A stretch of 64,000 nt of DNA. It comes from an uncultured bacterium. GTDB taxonomy: Bacteria > Bacillota > Clostridia > Lachnospirales > Lachnospiraceae. A program made the position numbers and the translations under genes. Location: positions 69,341 to 133,340 of the forward strand of contig CAOKFN010000005.1 of assembly GCA_948467735.1 (NCBI GenBank), in the 5' to 3' direction. Under the pieces are notes generated by a model. It was given only the letters and a program-made list of their open reading frames with translations. It ran no database searches and was not told the DNA's origin. The number at the start of each line of letters is the position of its first letter. Position 1 is the stretch's first letter. Below, one piece after another: positions 27,507 through 35,122 of the stretch.

Positions 27507-28020
27507 TTTGTATATTGAAGCAAGAATTCGTGAGAAGAAAACAGGGCGGGTGATTTCGTCCGGCGAATACGGAGAACATGCGAGTGAAGAGGACAAGGGC
27601 TTTTTTGAGATATGCTGGTGGGGCGGATGGCTTTTTTGTGATATCAGGGCTAAAATGATTGAAATATGCAGTCAATATTTGGGAACGAATTACACGGATT
27701 CGGATTTCGCCATACCGACGCCGCAGGCGGCATTGCGTGAAATTTACGCTTATCTTATAAAACGTTCCTGTGTGCCGGAGGATGAGTGCTTTGAAATGTA
27801 TTCATCGGATTTTGAATGGCAGGAGAGAGGTTCCTATGAAAAAATGAACTTGGCAAACGCAGAAAAGCTTCATGATATACTATGGATTTTGAATTCCATT
27901 CAATATGATAACGATGTTGATATTGGAAAAAAATATATTTCCGACGATACCGACCGAAAATTTTTTAAAGAAAATCCCCAAGCTTATAAATGGGAGTTTA
28001 GGATATTCAATTCATATTGA
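27496..28020 (+). CDS. hypothetical protein coupled to the Imm26-like gene
   Basis: A 174-residue protein starting with GTG at 27496 inside the end of the upstream gene, with GGAGG at 27482-27486. The opening GLDLYIEARIREKKTGRVIS plus FFEICWWGGWLFCDIRAKM resembles a recurrent uncharacterised family in immunity loci, with several conserved Trp residues; the C-terminus ends in a WEFRIF strand. No catalytic motif is seen. Overlap with the Imm26-like gene suggests a shared function, perhaps a second antidote. A palindromic repeat begins at its stop codon. Confidence 0.5.
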   Translation: MGLDLYIEARIREKKTGRVISSGEYGEHASEEDKGFFEICWWGGWLFCDIRAKMIEICSQYLGTNYTDSDFAIPTPQAALREIYAYLIKRSCVPEDECFEMYSSDFEWQERGSYEKMNLANAEKLHDILWILNSIQYDNDVDIGKKYISDDTDRKFFKENPQAYKWEFRIFNSY

Positions 28021-28068
28021 TGGTGTGCCCTGCTTGCCTATTTTTGGTATAGGCAGATGAGGCTGTCA
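28019..28068. repeat. dispersed palindromic repeat, copy 1
   Basis: A ~50-bp segment sharing the core CTTGCCTATTTT(T/C)G(G/A)TATAGGCAGATG with 57149-57199 (about 42 of 50 positions equal). The inner stem TTGCCTAT/ATAGGCAG is kept; the outer arms are partly decayed here. It starts at the stop codon of the preceding gene. The rest of the 28021-28256 gap shows no gene. Confidence 0.6.
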
Positions 28069-28256
28069 GCCTTAAAGGATGTGTTTGCTTGTATCGTCCG
28101 CGTGGCATGGAAGGAAGCAGGAGTTAGGTTAAACTAATTCGCGCAGGTCTGCATCGGCGTTTTGGCAGGGACTTGGGCTGTGTGTCGAATACGGGCGGCT
28201 AAAGCATGCAGGCCGGTATCAGTGTTTTGCGCCGCTTATGCGGCATGGGAGAAAGT

Positions 28257-28736
28257 ATGAAAATTACGGTTGTCTGTGTGGGGAAAGTAAGGGAAAAATT
28301 TTATCGGGACGCCATTGCGGAATACGAAAAACGTCTGGGAAGATACTGTAAGCTGGAATTTGTGGAAGTAATGGACGAGAAAACGCCGGAGAGCGCGTCG
28401 GCCCTTATGAAAGAACAGATAAAAGAAAAGGAGGCGGGGCGCATCTTGGAGAAGATTCGGGAAGATGCCTTTGTCTGCACCTTGGAGATTTCAGGAAAGC
28501 GTCTTTCCTCCGAAGAACTTGCCCGATGGATGGAGGGGCATATGGTAGGGGGAACCAGCCGGATTGTGTTTGTCATAGGAGGTTCGCTGGGGCTTCATGA
28601 ATCCGTGAGGAAACGCTCTGACATGGCCCTGAGTTTTTCTGATATGACCTTCCCGCACCAGCTCATGAGAGTCATTTTGACCGAACAGCTTTATCGGATA
28701 TTTCGTATTATTCATGGAGAGCCATATCACAAGTAA
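28257..28736 (+). CDS. rlmH: 23S rRNA (pseudouridine1915-N3)-methyltransferase RlmH
   Basis: A 159-residue SPOUT methyltransferase, exactly the family length, that methylates pseudouridine 1915 in helix 69 of 23S rRNA using SAM. MKITVVCVGKVREKFY opens the protein; the SAM-binding trefoil knot region contains FVIGGSLGLHESV and the conserved end YRIFRIIHGEPYHK. The ATG at 28257 is favoured because it gives the canonical N-terminus; the 17 extra in-frame codons upstream do not resemble RlmH. Its 3' end is the classic integration target of SCC elements, and a diverged copy of that end lies at 30565-30597. Confidence 0.95.
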   Translation: MKITVVCVGKVREKFYRDAIAEYEKRLGRYCKLEFVEVMDEKTPESASALMKEQIKEKEAGRILEKIREDAFVCTLEISGKRLSSEELARWMEGHMVGGTSRIVFVIGGSLGLHESVRKRSDMALSFSDMTFPHQLMRVILTEQLYRIFRIIHGEPYHK

Positions 28737-28744
28737 GGGCGAAA
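28712..28744. repeat. rlmH 3'-end attachment-like repeat (left)
   Basis: The last codons of rlmH plus GGGCGAAA. It matches 30565-30597 at 29 of 33 positions in direct orientation; weaker similarity continues for ~30 bp on both sides. This is the same place in rlmH (orfX) at which SCC-type elements integrate. Confidence 0.6.
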
Positions 28745-28846
28745 GACGAGGATTCGGTCAGGAAACGGAACAGATGTAATACTTGCACTTTATCTAAAGG
28801 ACATAAAACACCTGAATGTAACTGACGGAGGATCAAGAGAGAAATT

Positions 28847-29464
28847 ATGAGTATTATCAGAAAACATGATATAATATTATGCGGCGAGAACGAGGAGTAT
28901 AAGATTGGATTATATCCTTTGTCGGATGAACATTTGCCATATTTGTATAAATGGAATTCCGATCCGGAAGTATTGTTTTGGACAGAAGGCGAAGATATTG
29001 AAGGATATTCGCCAGAGGTGGTTCATCAGATTTACGGAGGAATTTCGCAAGACAATCTTTGTTTTGCAATCAAAGTAAACGATGAGATCATAGGAGAATG
29101 CTGGCTGCAAAAAATGAATCTGCCCGGTGTTATAAAGATGTATGCAGCCGACGCAGACGTTAGAAGAATAGATATGTCGATTGGCGAAAAAGCTTATTGG
29201 GGTCATGGAATCGGGACACTTTTTATTGGCATGCTGGTAAAATACGCTTTTGAATATGAACATGTCGATGTTTTGCATTGCTTTTGTGAAGATTATAATA
29301 TCCGTTCCAGGCGTGTATGGGAAAAGAATGGGTTCCAGCTTGTATTGACAGAAGAAATCCCACAGCCCCATAAAGGCAAGCTGCAGTTTCATTGGCGGTT
29401 GACAAAAGATGAGTATGAGCAGCAAAAAGGTGAATTATATTTAATAGTGAGTAAAGAAATTTAG
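28847..29464 (+). CDS. GNAT-family N-acetyltransferase (AAC(6')-like)
   Basis: A 205-residue acetyltransferase of the RimJ/aminoglycoside 6'-N-acetyltransferase-like branch. The N-terminal half has the LYPLSDEHLPYLYKW acceptor-side region; the acetyl-CoA site is YWGHGIGTLFIGMLVKYAF, the R/Q-x-x-G-x-G/A motif with Gly-His-Gly-Ile-Gly; NIRSRRVWEKNGFQL is the usual last block. A resistance role is not shown; many such paralogues acetylate unknown small molecules. It is the first gene inside the segment bounded by the rlmH repeats, with GGAGG upstream at a long spacing. Confidence 0.78.
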   Translation: MSIIRKHDIILCGENEEYKIGLYPLSDEHLPYLYKWNSDPEVLFWTEGEDIEGYSPEVVHQIYGGISQDNLCFAIKVNDEIIGECWLQKMNLPGVIKMYAADADVRRIDMSIGEKAYWGHGIGTLFIGMLVKYAFEYEHVDVLHCFCEDYNIRSRRVWEKNGFQLVLTEEIPQPHKGKLQFHWRLTKDEYEQQKGELYLIVSKEI

Positions 29465-29610
29465 TGGATAACCAGGACATGAGTGTTATCAGTATAAGTA
29501 GTTGTAATCGGCCGGGAGACTGTGTATAATAGGGTTAGAGGATTAAAGCCTATGAGACATACAGAGTTTTTCCCGGCAGTCGTTTATGGGAAGAAAGCAG
29601 GCAGTTAATT

Positions 29611-30429
29611 ATGGAAAACATAGAGACAAAGCAGCTAAAATGGGAAGAATTAAGCATATCCAATGATTTTTTGTTTGGAAAGGTCATGCAGGACGCAGAA
29701 CTTTGTAAAGAACTGTTGCAGAGAATCCTTCCAGATTTGGATATTGACCATGTAGAATACCCAGAACTGCAAAAGGCAATAAAAGAGGATTTTGACGCAA
29801 AAGGCGTCCGATTGGATGTGTATGTAAATGATGGGAAAGGCACAGTATATGACATAGAAATGCAAGCTGTCACTTCAAAATACCTGCCAAGGAGAACCAG
29901 ATATTATCAGAGCATGATAGATTTACAGTTGGTTGATAAAGGGCAGGACTATGATACACTGAATAATAGTTACATCATCTTTATCTGCCTGTCGGACTTA
30001 TTTGGGAAAAGCCGTTATATGTATACTTTTGAGAATGTCTGTAAAGAAGATTCAGAGGTCATATTAAATGATGGGGCAAAGAAAGTTTTCCTAAATGCAG
30101 ATGGAAGGAACGGGGCTGTGAGTGAGGAATTAAAAGCGTTCCTGGATTATGTGGCAGGAAAGCCATCGGAAGATACACTTGTGAAGAAACTGAAACTTGC
30201 GGTGGAAGAGGCGAAGAAAAATCGGGAATGGAGGCGTGAGTATATGACATTGTTAATGCGTGACAGGGAAAACCGGAAAATTGGAATGGAGGTTGGTATT
30301 TTAGGTACGATATCTTCACTAAGAGACTTCAATATACCAGATATCGAAATTTTTCAGAAAATACAAGAAAAATATAATCTTTCTCCCGAAGAAGCAGAAC
30401 GTTACATGAAAACAGAAGCAGAGGCATGA
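29611..30429 (+). CDS. Rpn-family recombination-promoting nuclease / putative transposase
   Basis: A 272-residue second Rpn-type protein of another subgroup from the one at 2734-3594. The N-terminus WEELSISNDFLFGKVMQD is the usual family opening; the nuclease core is VRLDVYVNDGKGTVYDIEMQ (Asp...Glu-x-Gln), then the family's Arg-rich LPRRTRYYQSMIDLQ and YIIFICLSDLFG. The C-terminus (NREWRREYMTLLMRDRENRK...IPDIEIFQKIQEKYNLS) is the helical tail. A copy of its start and leader lies at 32262-32463 and a partial copy of its tail at 30425-30478. It sits inside the rlmH-repeat segment. No recombinase accompanies it. Confidence 0.82.
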   Translation: MENIETKQLKWEELSISNDFLFGKVMQDAELCKELLQRILPDLDIDHVEYPELQKAIKEDFDAKGVRLDVYVNDGKGTVYDIEMQAVTSKYLPRRTRYYQSMIDLQLVDKGQDYDTLNNSYIIFICLSDLFGKSRYMYTFENVCKEDSEVILNDGAKKVFLNADGRNGAVSEELKAFLDYVAGKPSEDTLVKKLKLAVEEAKKNREWRREYMTLLMRDRENRKIGMEVGILGTISSLRDFNIPDIEIFQKIQEKYNLSPEEAERYMKTEAEA

Positions 30430-30589
30430 GTATATGACATTGTTAATGCGTGACAGAGAAAATTGGAAAATCGGGGAAAAAAGGTTGGCAGCAGACAGAG
30501 CATTTACAAGGGTTCTGCCTTTTTTGACAGAAGAATATAGAGCTGATTTTCGCACTTGGGTATGTTATGGAGAACCGTATCACAAGTGA
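30425..30589 (+). pseudogene. chimeric remnant: Rpn tail fused in frame to an rlmH 3' end
   Basis: From ATG 30434 a 51-codon frame runs to TGA at 30587-30589. Its start (YMTLLMRDRENWKIG) repeats residues near the tail of the Rpn gene just upstream (188-bp offset, about 47 of 53 bases equal). Its end, LTEEYRADFRTWVCYGEPYHK minus the first residue, matches the RlmH terminus LTEQLYRIFRIIHGEPYHK. Neither half is long enough to work. This is a scar of recombination at the rlmH target site. Confidence 0.55.
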
Positions 30590-30597
30590 GGGCGAAA
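30565..30597. repeat. rlmH 3'-end attachment-like repeat (right)
   Basis: Direct repeat of 28712-28744, 29 of 33 positions equal; three of the four differences fall in synonymous third positions or in the stop codon (TAA to TGA), as if from another species' rlmH. The 30598-30715 stretch after it shows only a promoter-less leader for the next gene. Confidence 0.6.
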
Positions 30598-30715
30598 TTG
30601 TATACAGTCGCAGGAGACAGAACAGGGATCTTATTTGAGATGTTTTCTTAGGCGTTTATATACTTGGGGAATTTGCCAGACGAGACAATCAATTTGTCTG
30701 ATATGAGAGGAGAAC

Positions 30716-31462
30716 ATGATGAAAATAGCGACTTATAATATTTGGGAAAGCTCGGTGGGAATGCCGCTTCGGTTTGTACAGATTGTCAACGAAATTGTGA
30801 ACCAGAATGCGGATATTATGTGCCTGCAGGAAGTGGCTGATATCAAAACGCAGGCTGAGCTTGTGTTAAAATGTAAATATTCATATTTTTGTTTTTATTC
30901 GCTGACAGGGCTTTTGATTCTAAGCAGGCTGCCAATTGAGGAAAGCCATGAACTGCCGTATGCGCTGGCTGTCAGAGTGAACGTAAACCAGAAAAGTTTA
31001 ATTGTAGTTAATGTTCATTTACCGTGGGACAGTGTGGTAAAGCAGGAAAACGCAATGATAGAAATAGTGGAAAAAACAAGGCAGATGCAGGCTGATTATA
31101 TGTTTCTTTTAGGGGATTTTAACAATTCAGAGAATTCATCAATTTACCGTTTCCTAAGAAATGAGCAGTCACTTCAGGGATGCGAAGCATATTTTTTTGA
31201 TGTGGCCGAAGCGTTTGCTGAAACAACAAAAACAGCTATTCTTCCAACTTTGAATTTCAGGGAGAATCCACGCTGGGGAGTGGTTGATAAAAAGAATACC
31301 ATCGAAGTGAGTCGGAGATTTGACTTTATTATGCTGAAAAATCCATATCCTGCGGATTTTCCTCTGCTAAGAGAATATGGTATATTTGGCAGAGATATTT
31401 CCAAGGAAACAGGACTAGCGGCAAGTGATCATTATGGAGTATATGCTGAATTGAAATTCTGA
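30716..31462 (+). CDS. endonuclease/exonuclease/phosphatase family protein
   Basis: A 248-residue member of the EEP (DNase I-like, exonuclease III-like) metal phosphoesterase superfamily. Core motifs in order: ATYNIWE (start, Asn), IMCLQEVAD (metal Glu), VVNVHLPWDS (catalytic His region), FLLGDFNNSENSS (Asp/Asn pair) and the closing SDHYGVYAEL (Asp-His). It lacks signal peptide and accessory domains, so the substrate could be DNA, a phosphorylated lipid or a small phosphate ester. Either of two adjacent ATGs (30716 or 30719) may be used; GAGAGGAGAAC lies upstream. Its position in the rlmH accessory zone suggests cargo. Confidence 0.85.
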   Translation: MMKIATYNIWESSVGMPLRFVQIVNEIVNQNADIMCLQEVADIKTQAELVLKCKYSYFCFYSLTGLLILSRLPIEESHELPYALAVRVNVNQKSLIVVNVHLPWDSVVKQENAMIEIVEKTRQMQADYMFLLGDFNNSENSSIYRFLRNEQSLQGCEAYFFDVAEAFAETTKTAILPTLNFRENPRWGVVDKKNTIEVSRRFDFIMLKNPYPADFPLLREYGIFGRDISKETGLAASDHYGVYAELKF

Positions 31463-31612
31463 AAATTGCTGCCATAAAAAGGAGGGGATCCTGCTATTTT
31501 TCCTTTTATCCGTAAAACAGTTTTATGTAGATTCAGTTGTAGTTTAAAATTATCGGTTTCTTTGAACTGAACATACATAAAGCTTCGGGTAATTTGGAGA
31601 AAGGGAGTGTTT

Positions 31613-32245
31613 ATGAATAAAATAATCAAGAAACAATACCTTGAAAATCCATGCGGCACAGCATCGCTCCCCTATTGGAAAACAGTTTGTATTTCCATGC
31701 CTGACAATATGAAAATTTTACACGACAGGGAGTTCGATGCAGAGCTGTTAAAACGATATGTTGATGAACCATATTTCCGTTTGCTCCATCACATGCGGGA
31801 AGTAAAGCCTGTGCCATTGTCGAAGGGCTATTCTCTTTGTGAAGCCTCTGTGCCTGATTTTTTGGCTCATATCAACAGCTGTTATGAAGACATTGGTATT
31901 ACGATGTCTGAAATGCAGGGATATTTGGACAGAAAGCAATATTGCGCAGAACTTTGGCTGGCTGTCAAGGATGATTGTAAAGGAAAAATTGTGGCAACCG
32001 GTATTGCTGAACTGGATCGAGAGATTGGCGAGGGTGTATTGGAATGGATTCAAGTATCAAAAGATTATCGCAGATGTGGATTAGGGAGTTATCTGGTACT
32101 GGAACTGTTGTGGAGAATGAGGAAAGATGCGAGATTTATTACAGTATCGGGGAAGTGTAAAAATCCTGATCATCCGGAAGAACTATATCGAAAATGTGGT
32201 TTTTGTGGTGATGATGTGTGGCATATTTTGCGGGAGCGTGGGTAA
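31613..32245 (+). CDS. GNAT-family N-acetyltransferase
   Basis: A 210-residue acetyltransferase. The first ~70 residues (PCGTASLPYWKTVCI...YFRLLHHM) form an N-terminal module found in Clostridial GNATs; the catalytic domain has IQVSKDYRRCGLGSYLVLELL, with the acetyl-CoA motif RRCGLGS, and ends with PEELYRKCGFCGDDVWHIL. The ATG at 31613 is preferred over the GTG at 31607 because AAAGGGAG at 31600-31607 then has correct spacing. Substrate unknown. Confidence 0.78.
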   Translation: MNKIIKKQYLENPCGTASLPYWKTVCISMPDNMKILHDREFDAELLKRYVDEPYFRLLHHMREVKPVPLSKGYSLCEASVPDFLAHINSCYEDIGITMSEMQGYLDRKQYCAELWLAVKDDCKGKIVATGIAELDREIGEGVLEWIQVSKDYRRCGLGSYLVLELLWRMRKDARFITVSGKCKNPDHPEELYRKCGFCGDDVWHILRERG

Positions 32246-32261
32246 ATAGGAGTAAGAGATG

Positions 32262-32463
32262 ACAGAGGTTTGAAACACACAGCGTTTTCCGGCAGTATTT
32301 TTGAAAGAAAGCAGGTTGAGGAATGGAAAGTTTGGAAATAAATTTCCAAATATTGAATTGACGTGCGCTAAAGCGCACAAGGAGGTATAAACATAGATAC
32401 AAAACAGACTCAATGGGAAGATTTGAGTATATCCAATGATTTCCTGTTTGGCAAGGTCATGTA
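32262..32463 (+). pseudogene. 5' fragment of an Rpn gene with a 61-bp palindromic insertion after codon 2
   Basis: The leader (GTTTTCCGGCAG...GAAAGAAAGCAGG) and first ~24 codons repeat the start of the Rpn gene at 29611. Between ATGGAAA (32323-32329) and ACATAG (32391) sits an extra 61 bp holding two perfect hairpins, TTTGGAAA/TTTCCAAA (32331-32350) and GTGCGCT/AGCGCAC (32363-32378), plus AAGGAGG (32379-32385). The frame SISNDFLFGKVM then meets TAG at 32461-32463, where similarity stops. Confidence 0.65.
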
Positions 32464-32528
32464 GAATCGAGAGCGTTTCAAGTTTTGTGTAAACTCAAAA
32501 TCTGATATAAGATAGGTGAATAGCTGCA

Positions 32529-32564
32529 AAGGGGCGGATGCCGGATTTCCCGACTCTGCCCCTT
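32529..32564 (-). terminator. terminator-like hairpin after the chemoreceptor gene
   Basis: AAGGGGC (32529-32535) pairs with GCCCCTT (32558-32564), with a further imperfect inner stem. It lies 13 bp past the stop of the minus-strand chemoreceptor; the tail on that strand is only moderately T-rich. Confidence 0.45.
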
Positions 32565-32577
32565 ATTCCGTATTATC

Positions 32578-34647
32578 CTACAGCTTAAACTTTGTCATTT
32601 CCTGCTCCATCTCTTCCGAAACCGTTGACAGATTATCAATACGTTTCGCCGCGTTTCTGATTCCGATTAATTGTTCCTCCAATGAATCGGCGGCTTTTTC
32701 GGTCAGAGCGGCAGTCTTTGTAGAAATATTCCGGATTCTCTCCACCGCGCCTACGATGTAACGATCACAATGATGCATTTCCTTGATTAACTCCTCCATG
32801 CTTCTGACAGATTCACTTGTTTTTTCTGCCAGCATACGGAAATCCGAAAAGGTCTTCTGCACTTTGTCCACCGCCTGCGTCTGTCCGTCCACTCCTGTGC
32901 GGATTGCTTCTATATTTTCAACCGTATCTGAAATATCCCTGCATAACTCGGCAATAATTTTCTCGATATCGGCAGTTGCGGCCGTTGAATCGGCGGCAAG
33001 CTTTCCAATGGATTCCGCCACTACGGCGAAGCCCCGCCCATGCTCTCCTGCGCGGGCGGCTTCGATGGATGCATTTAGAGAAAGCAGTTCGGTCTGGGAA
33101 GATATTTCATAAATCGTGTTTAAAATTCCCGAAATTTTCTGGGAATGTTCTTCCAGCGCCATAATTTTTGTAAATGCTTCCGCCATTCCCTGGGACGCGG
33201 TTTCATTCTGGTTCTTAAGCTCTACGGCGCACCGCATTCCGTTTTCTCCGGAGGCAATCGTATTTTGGGCGTCGGTCAGAAGAAGTTCGCTTTTCTGCTG
33301 CAACTGTCCGAACTTCTCCTCCAGCTCTTCCTCCTGCATGACAACTTGTTTTACATCTGCATTCTGCGTCTCCGTGCCGTCCGTTATCTCCCGTACTGTC
33401 CGGCTGGCGGCTTCCACATCTTTCTCAATCTGTTTTAAATGTTCCGAGCTTTCCATAACCTCTTTGGTAATTGTAGTGATTTTTGTAAGGATTGAGGATA
33501 TTTTTCTGGTCATCTTATTGAAACCAATGGAAAGAGTGCCGATTTCGTTATTGCTGTTTTCTTCCGCCTGCACCGTAAAATCTCCGTCGGAAGCATTTGA
33601 GATCAATTCTGTAATAGATACAATCGGTCTGGTCAGCCTGCGCGCCAAGAGCGCGATTACCAAAATAGCAGCGGCAATGACCAGCAGGGCCGCGGCTGCG
33701 GCCGCCGCGATAATCCGGTATACCGGCGCCATTGCCGTTTTTTCTCTGTGGAGCGTTATGACAGACCATGAGTCCGATGCTCCTTTCAGCGGTATCGACG
33801 CGTAGCTAACGAAATAGGATTCTCCCCCGTTCTTCATTTTACAGCTTCCGGTATTCCCGGCCATAACCTCTGAAATAATATTTTGATAATCCTCGGAAAC
33901 GGATATTTCCTGTTCCTCTGTCAGAATATTGCCATACGCGTCGGTGAGCGGCTGTCCGTTTGCGTCCTTGCTGGAAACCGTTTTTGTCAGCAGCTTGTAA
34001 TTATAAAGCTCCTCTATCTGGGTGCTGTCAGGATGTGCAACCACAACTCCCTCCCCGTCGATTACAAAAGAAAATTCACCGTTTTCCACATCCGAAAAAT
34101 CCTCTATCAGGCTTTGCAGGTAATCTAATTTTATGTCCACTGCAAAAATTCCAACAAGCGCTTCTTTTTGATACATGGGAAAAAATATGGAGGCGCAGGG
34201 CATTCCGGTATTTACAGAATAATAGGATTTTGAAATGAAATCCTTCTGCTCTGCCATGGTCTGTACAAACCACCATCTTGTGGAACGGTCCGCCAGCTCT
34301 CCGGAGGAACGCCCTGTCTGCATTCCGTCCGTTCCCTGAATATAAAGCAGTTCCAGATAGGGATTGCGCCTCACGCAGTCTTCCAGAATCGGCGTCTGTA
34401 CCTCGGTTTTCATCGTCAGAATACTGGGATTGACAGCCAATTCTTTTGTGACGTCATAGGCGCCGTCCAGAAACATGGCGATTTCGCCGGATACAAGCTG
34501 TGATTTATCCCGGCTCCTGCCATATATTTCACTTTCGTAGGATTTTAAAAATATGGATACGACAATTCCCGTCAAACATACCGCCAATGTACATACGATG
34601 GCTATCATTGGTAAAAGCAGCTGTTTAAAAATACTTGTCTTTTTCAT
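32578..34647 (-). CDS. methyl-accepting chemotaxis protein with dCache sensor
   Basis: A 689-residue transmembrane chemoreceptor. Helix TM1 is about residues 7-35; the extracytoplasmic dCache region (about 40-285) includes RSTRWWFVQTM and the ligand-pocket pattern YYSVNTGMPCASIFFP...GIFAVDIKLDYL. TM2 (VYRIIAAAAAAALLVIAAAILVIA, quoted in part) is followed by a HAMP domain (RRLTRPIVSITELI) and the signalling hairpin with EISSQTELLSLNASIEAARAGEHG, the conserved tip that binds CheA/CheW. Cache ligands are often amino or organic acids. The ATG at 34647 fits better than 34659, which would touch its ribosome binding site. No chemotaxis kinase is nearby. Confidence 0.92.
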   Translation of the reverse strand: MKKTSIFKQLLLPMIAIVCTLAVCLTGIVVSIFLKSYESEIYGRSRDKSQLVSGEIAMFLDGAYDVTKELAVNPSILTMKTEVQTPILEDCVRRNPYLELLYIQGTDGMQTGRSSGELADRSTRWWFVQTMAEQKDFISKSYYSVNTGMPCASIFFPMYQKEALVGIFAVDIKLDYLQSLIEDFSDVENGEFSFVIDGEGVVVAHPDSTQIEELYNYKLLTKTVSSKDANGQPLTDAYGNILTEEQEISVSEDYQNIISEVMAGNTGSCKMKNGGESYFVSYASIPLKGASDSWSVITLHREKTAMAPVYRIIAAAAAAALLVIAAAILVIALLARRLTRPIVSITELISNASDGDFTVQAEENSNNEIGTLSIGFNKMTRKISSILTKITTITKEVMESSEHLKQIEKDVEAASRTVREITDGTETQNADVKQVVMQEEELEEKFGQLQQKSELLLTDAQNTIASGENGMRCAVELKNQNETASQGMAEAFTKIMALEEHSQKISGILNTIYEISSQTELLSLNASIEAARAGEHGRGFAVVAESIGKLAADSTAATADIEKIIAELCRDISDTVENIEAIRTGVDGQTQAVDKVQKTFSDFRMLAEKTSESVRSMEELIKEMHHCDRYIVGAVERIRNISTKTAALTEKAADSLEEQLIGIRNAAKRIDNLSTVSEEMEQEMTKFKL

Positions 34648-35122
34648 TCGTGTTCCCATACCTTTCTAAGAGTCTGCTTTATATTTTACAGTAGTTAAGC
34701 GATTATGGCAAGTAAATCTCTAAATTTGTTGATGGATAACAGTTCAGCCGAAGGCTGAACCGCTGCATGAATTGCGGCTGTGCATAACGGCGGCGAATTG
34801 TCTGAACCGTTATGGCTGCGCGGACCTCCCGCAGAGTGAGGGGGAAAATTATGGATGGAATTTAAGCGGAATGCGATAGAAATAAGAGTTTGGAAATAGA
34901 ATACAGAAGAATATGAACAACAAAATCTCTTACGTCTTACGAGGCTTTGGATAGCTAAGAGGAGAAGCCTATGTGGGAAGAGCAGTGATATCAAGAGTAT
35001 GTGAACCAAAATGATCAGATGTTGGAAAAGAATATGAAATGGCTGATAAATGGAATAGATGATGCAAAAATTATGGGATTTTATCTTACAATATCTTATG
35101 ACAGGGGGCAGGGAGTATCAAA
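34648..35122. other. 475-bp intergenic region with two palindromes
   Basis: No convincing gene. GTTCAGCC-GAA-GGCTGAAC (34742-34760) is a perfect 8-bp hairpin; CATAACGG (34783-34790) pairs with CCGTTATG (34807-34814). These may be decayed small repeat elements. The stretch 34970-35100 contains short broken frames without clear similarity. A ribosome binding site (GGCAGGGAG) precedes the next gene. Confidence 0.5.

Noticed and set aside
16103..32463. TAG recoding or suppression, since hsdM and the Rpn fragment both show TAG where homologues have CAG
   Set aside because: TAG is an ordinary stop for intact genes here (ends at 1014, 1628 and 11840), and the Rpn fragment loses all similarity after its TAG. 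Point mutation is simpler.
32466..32500. IS256-type terminal inverted repeat (GTTTCAAGTTTTGTGTAAACTC)
   Set aside because: Only one end-like sequence was seen and no transposase remnant; resemblance is from memory of the family.
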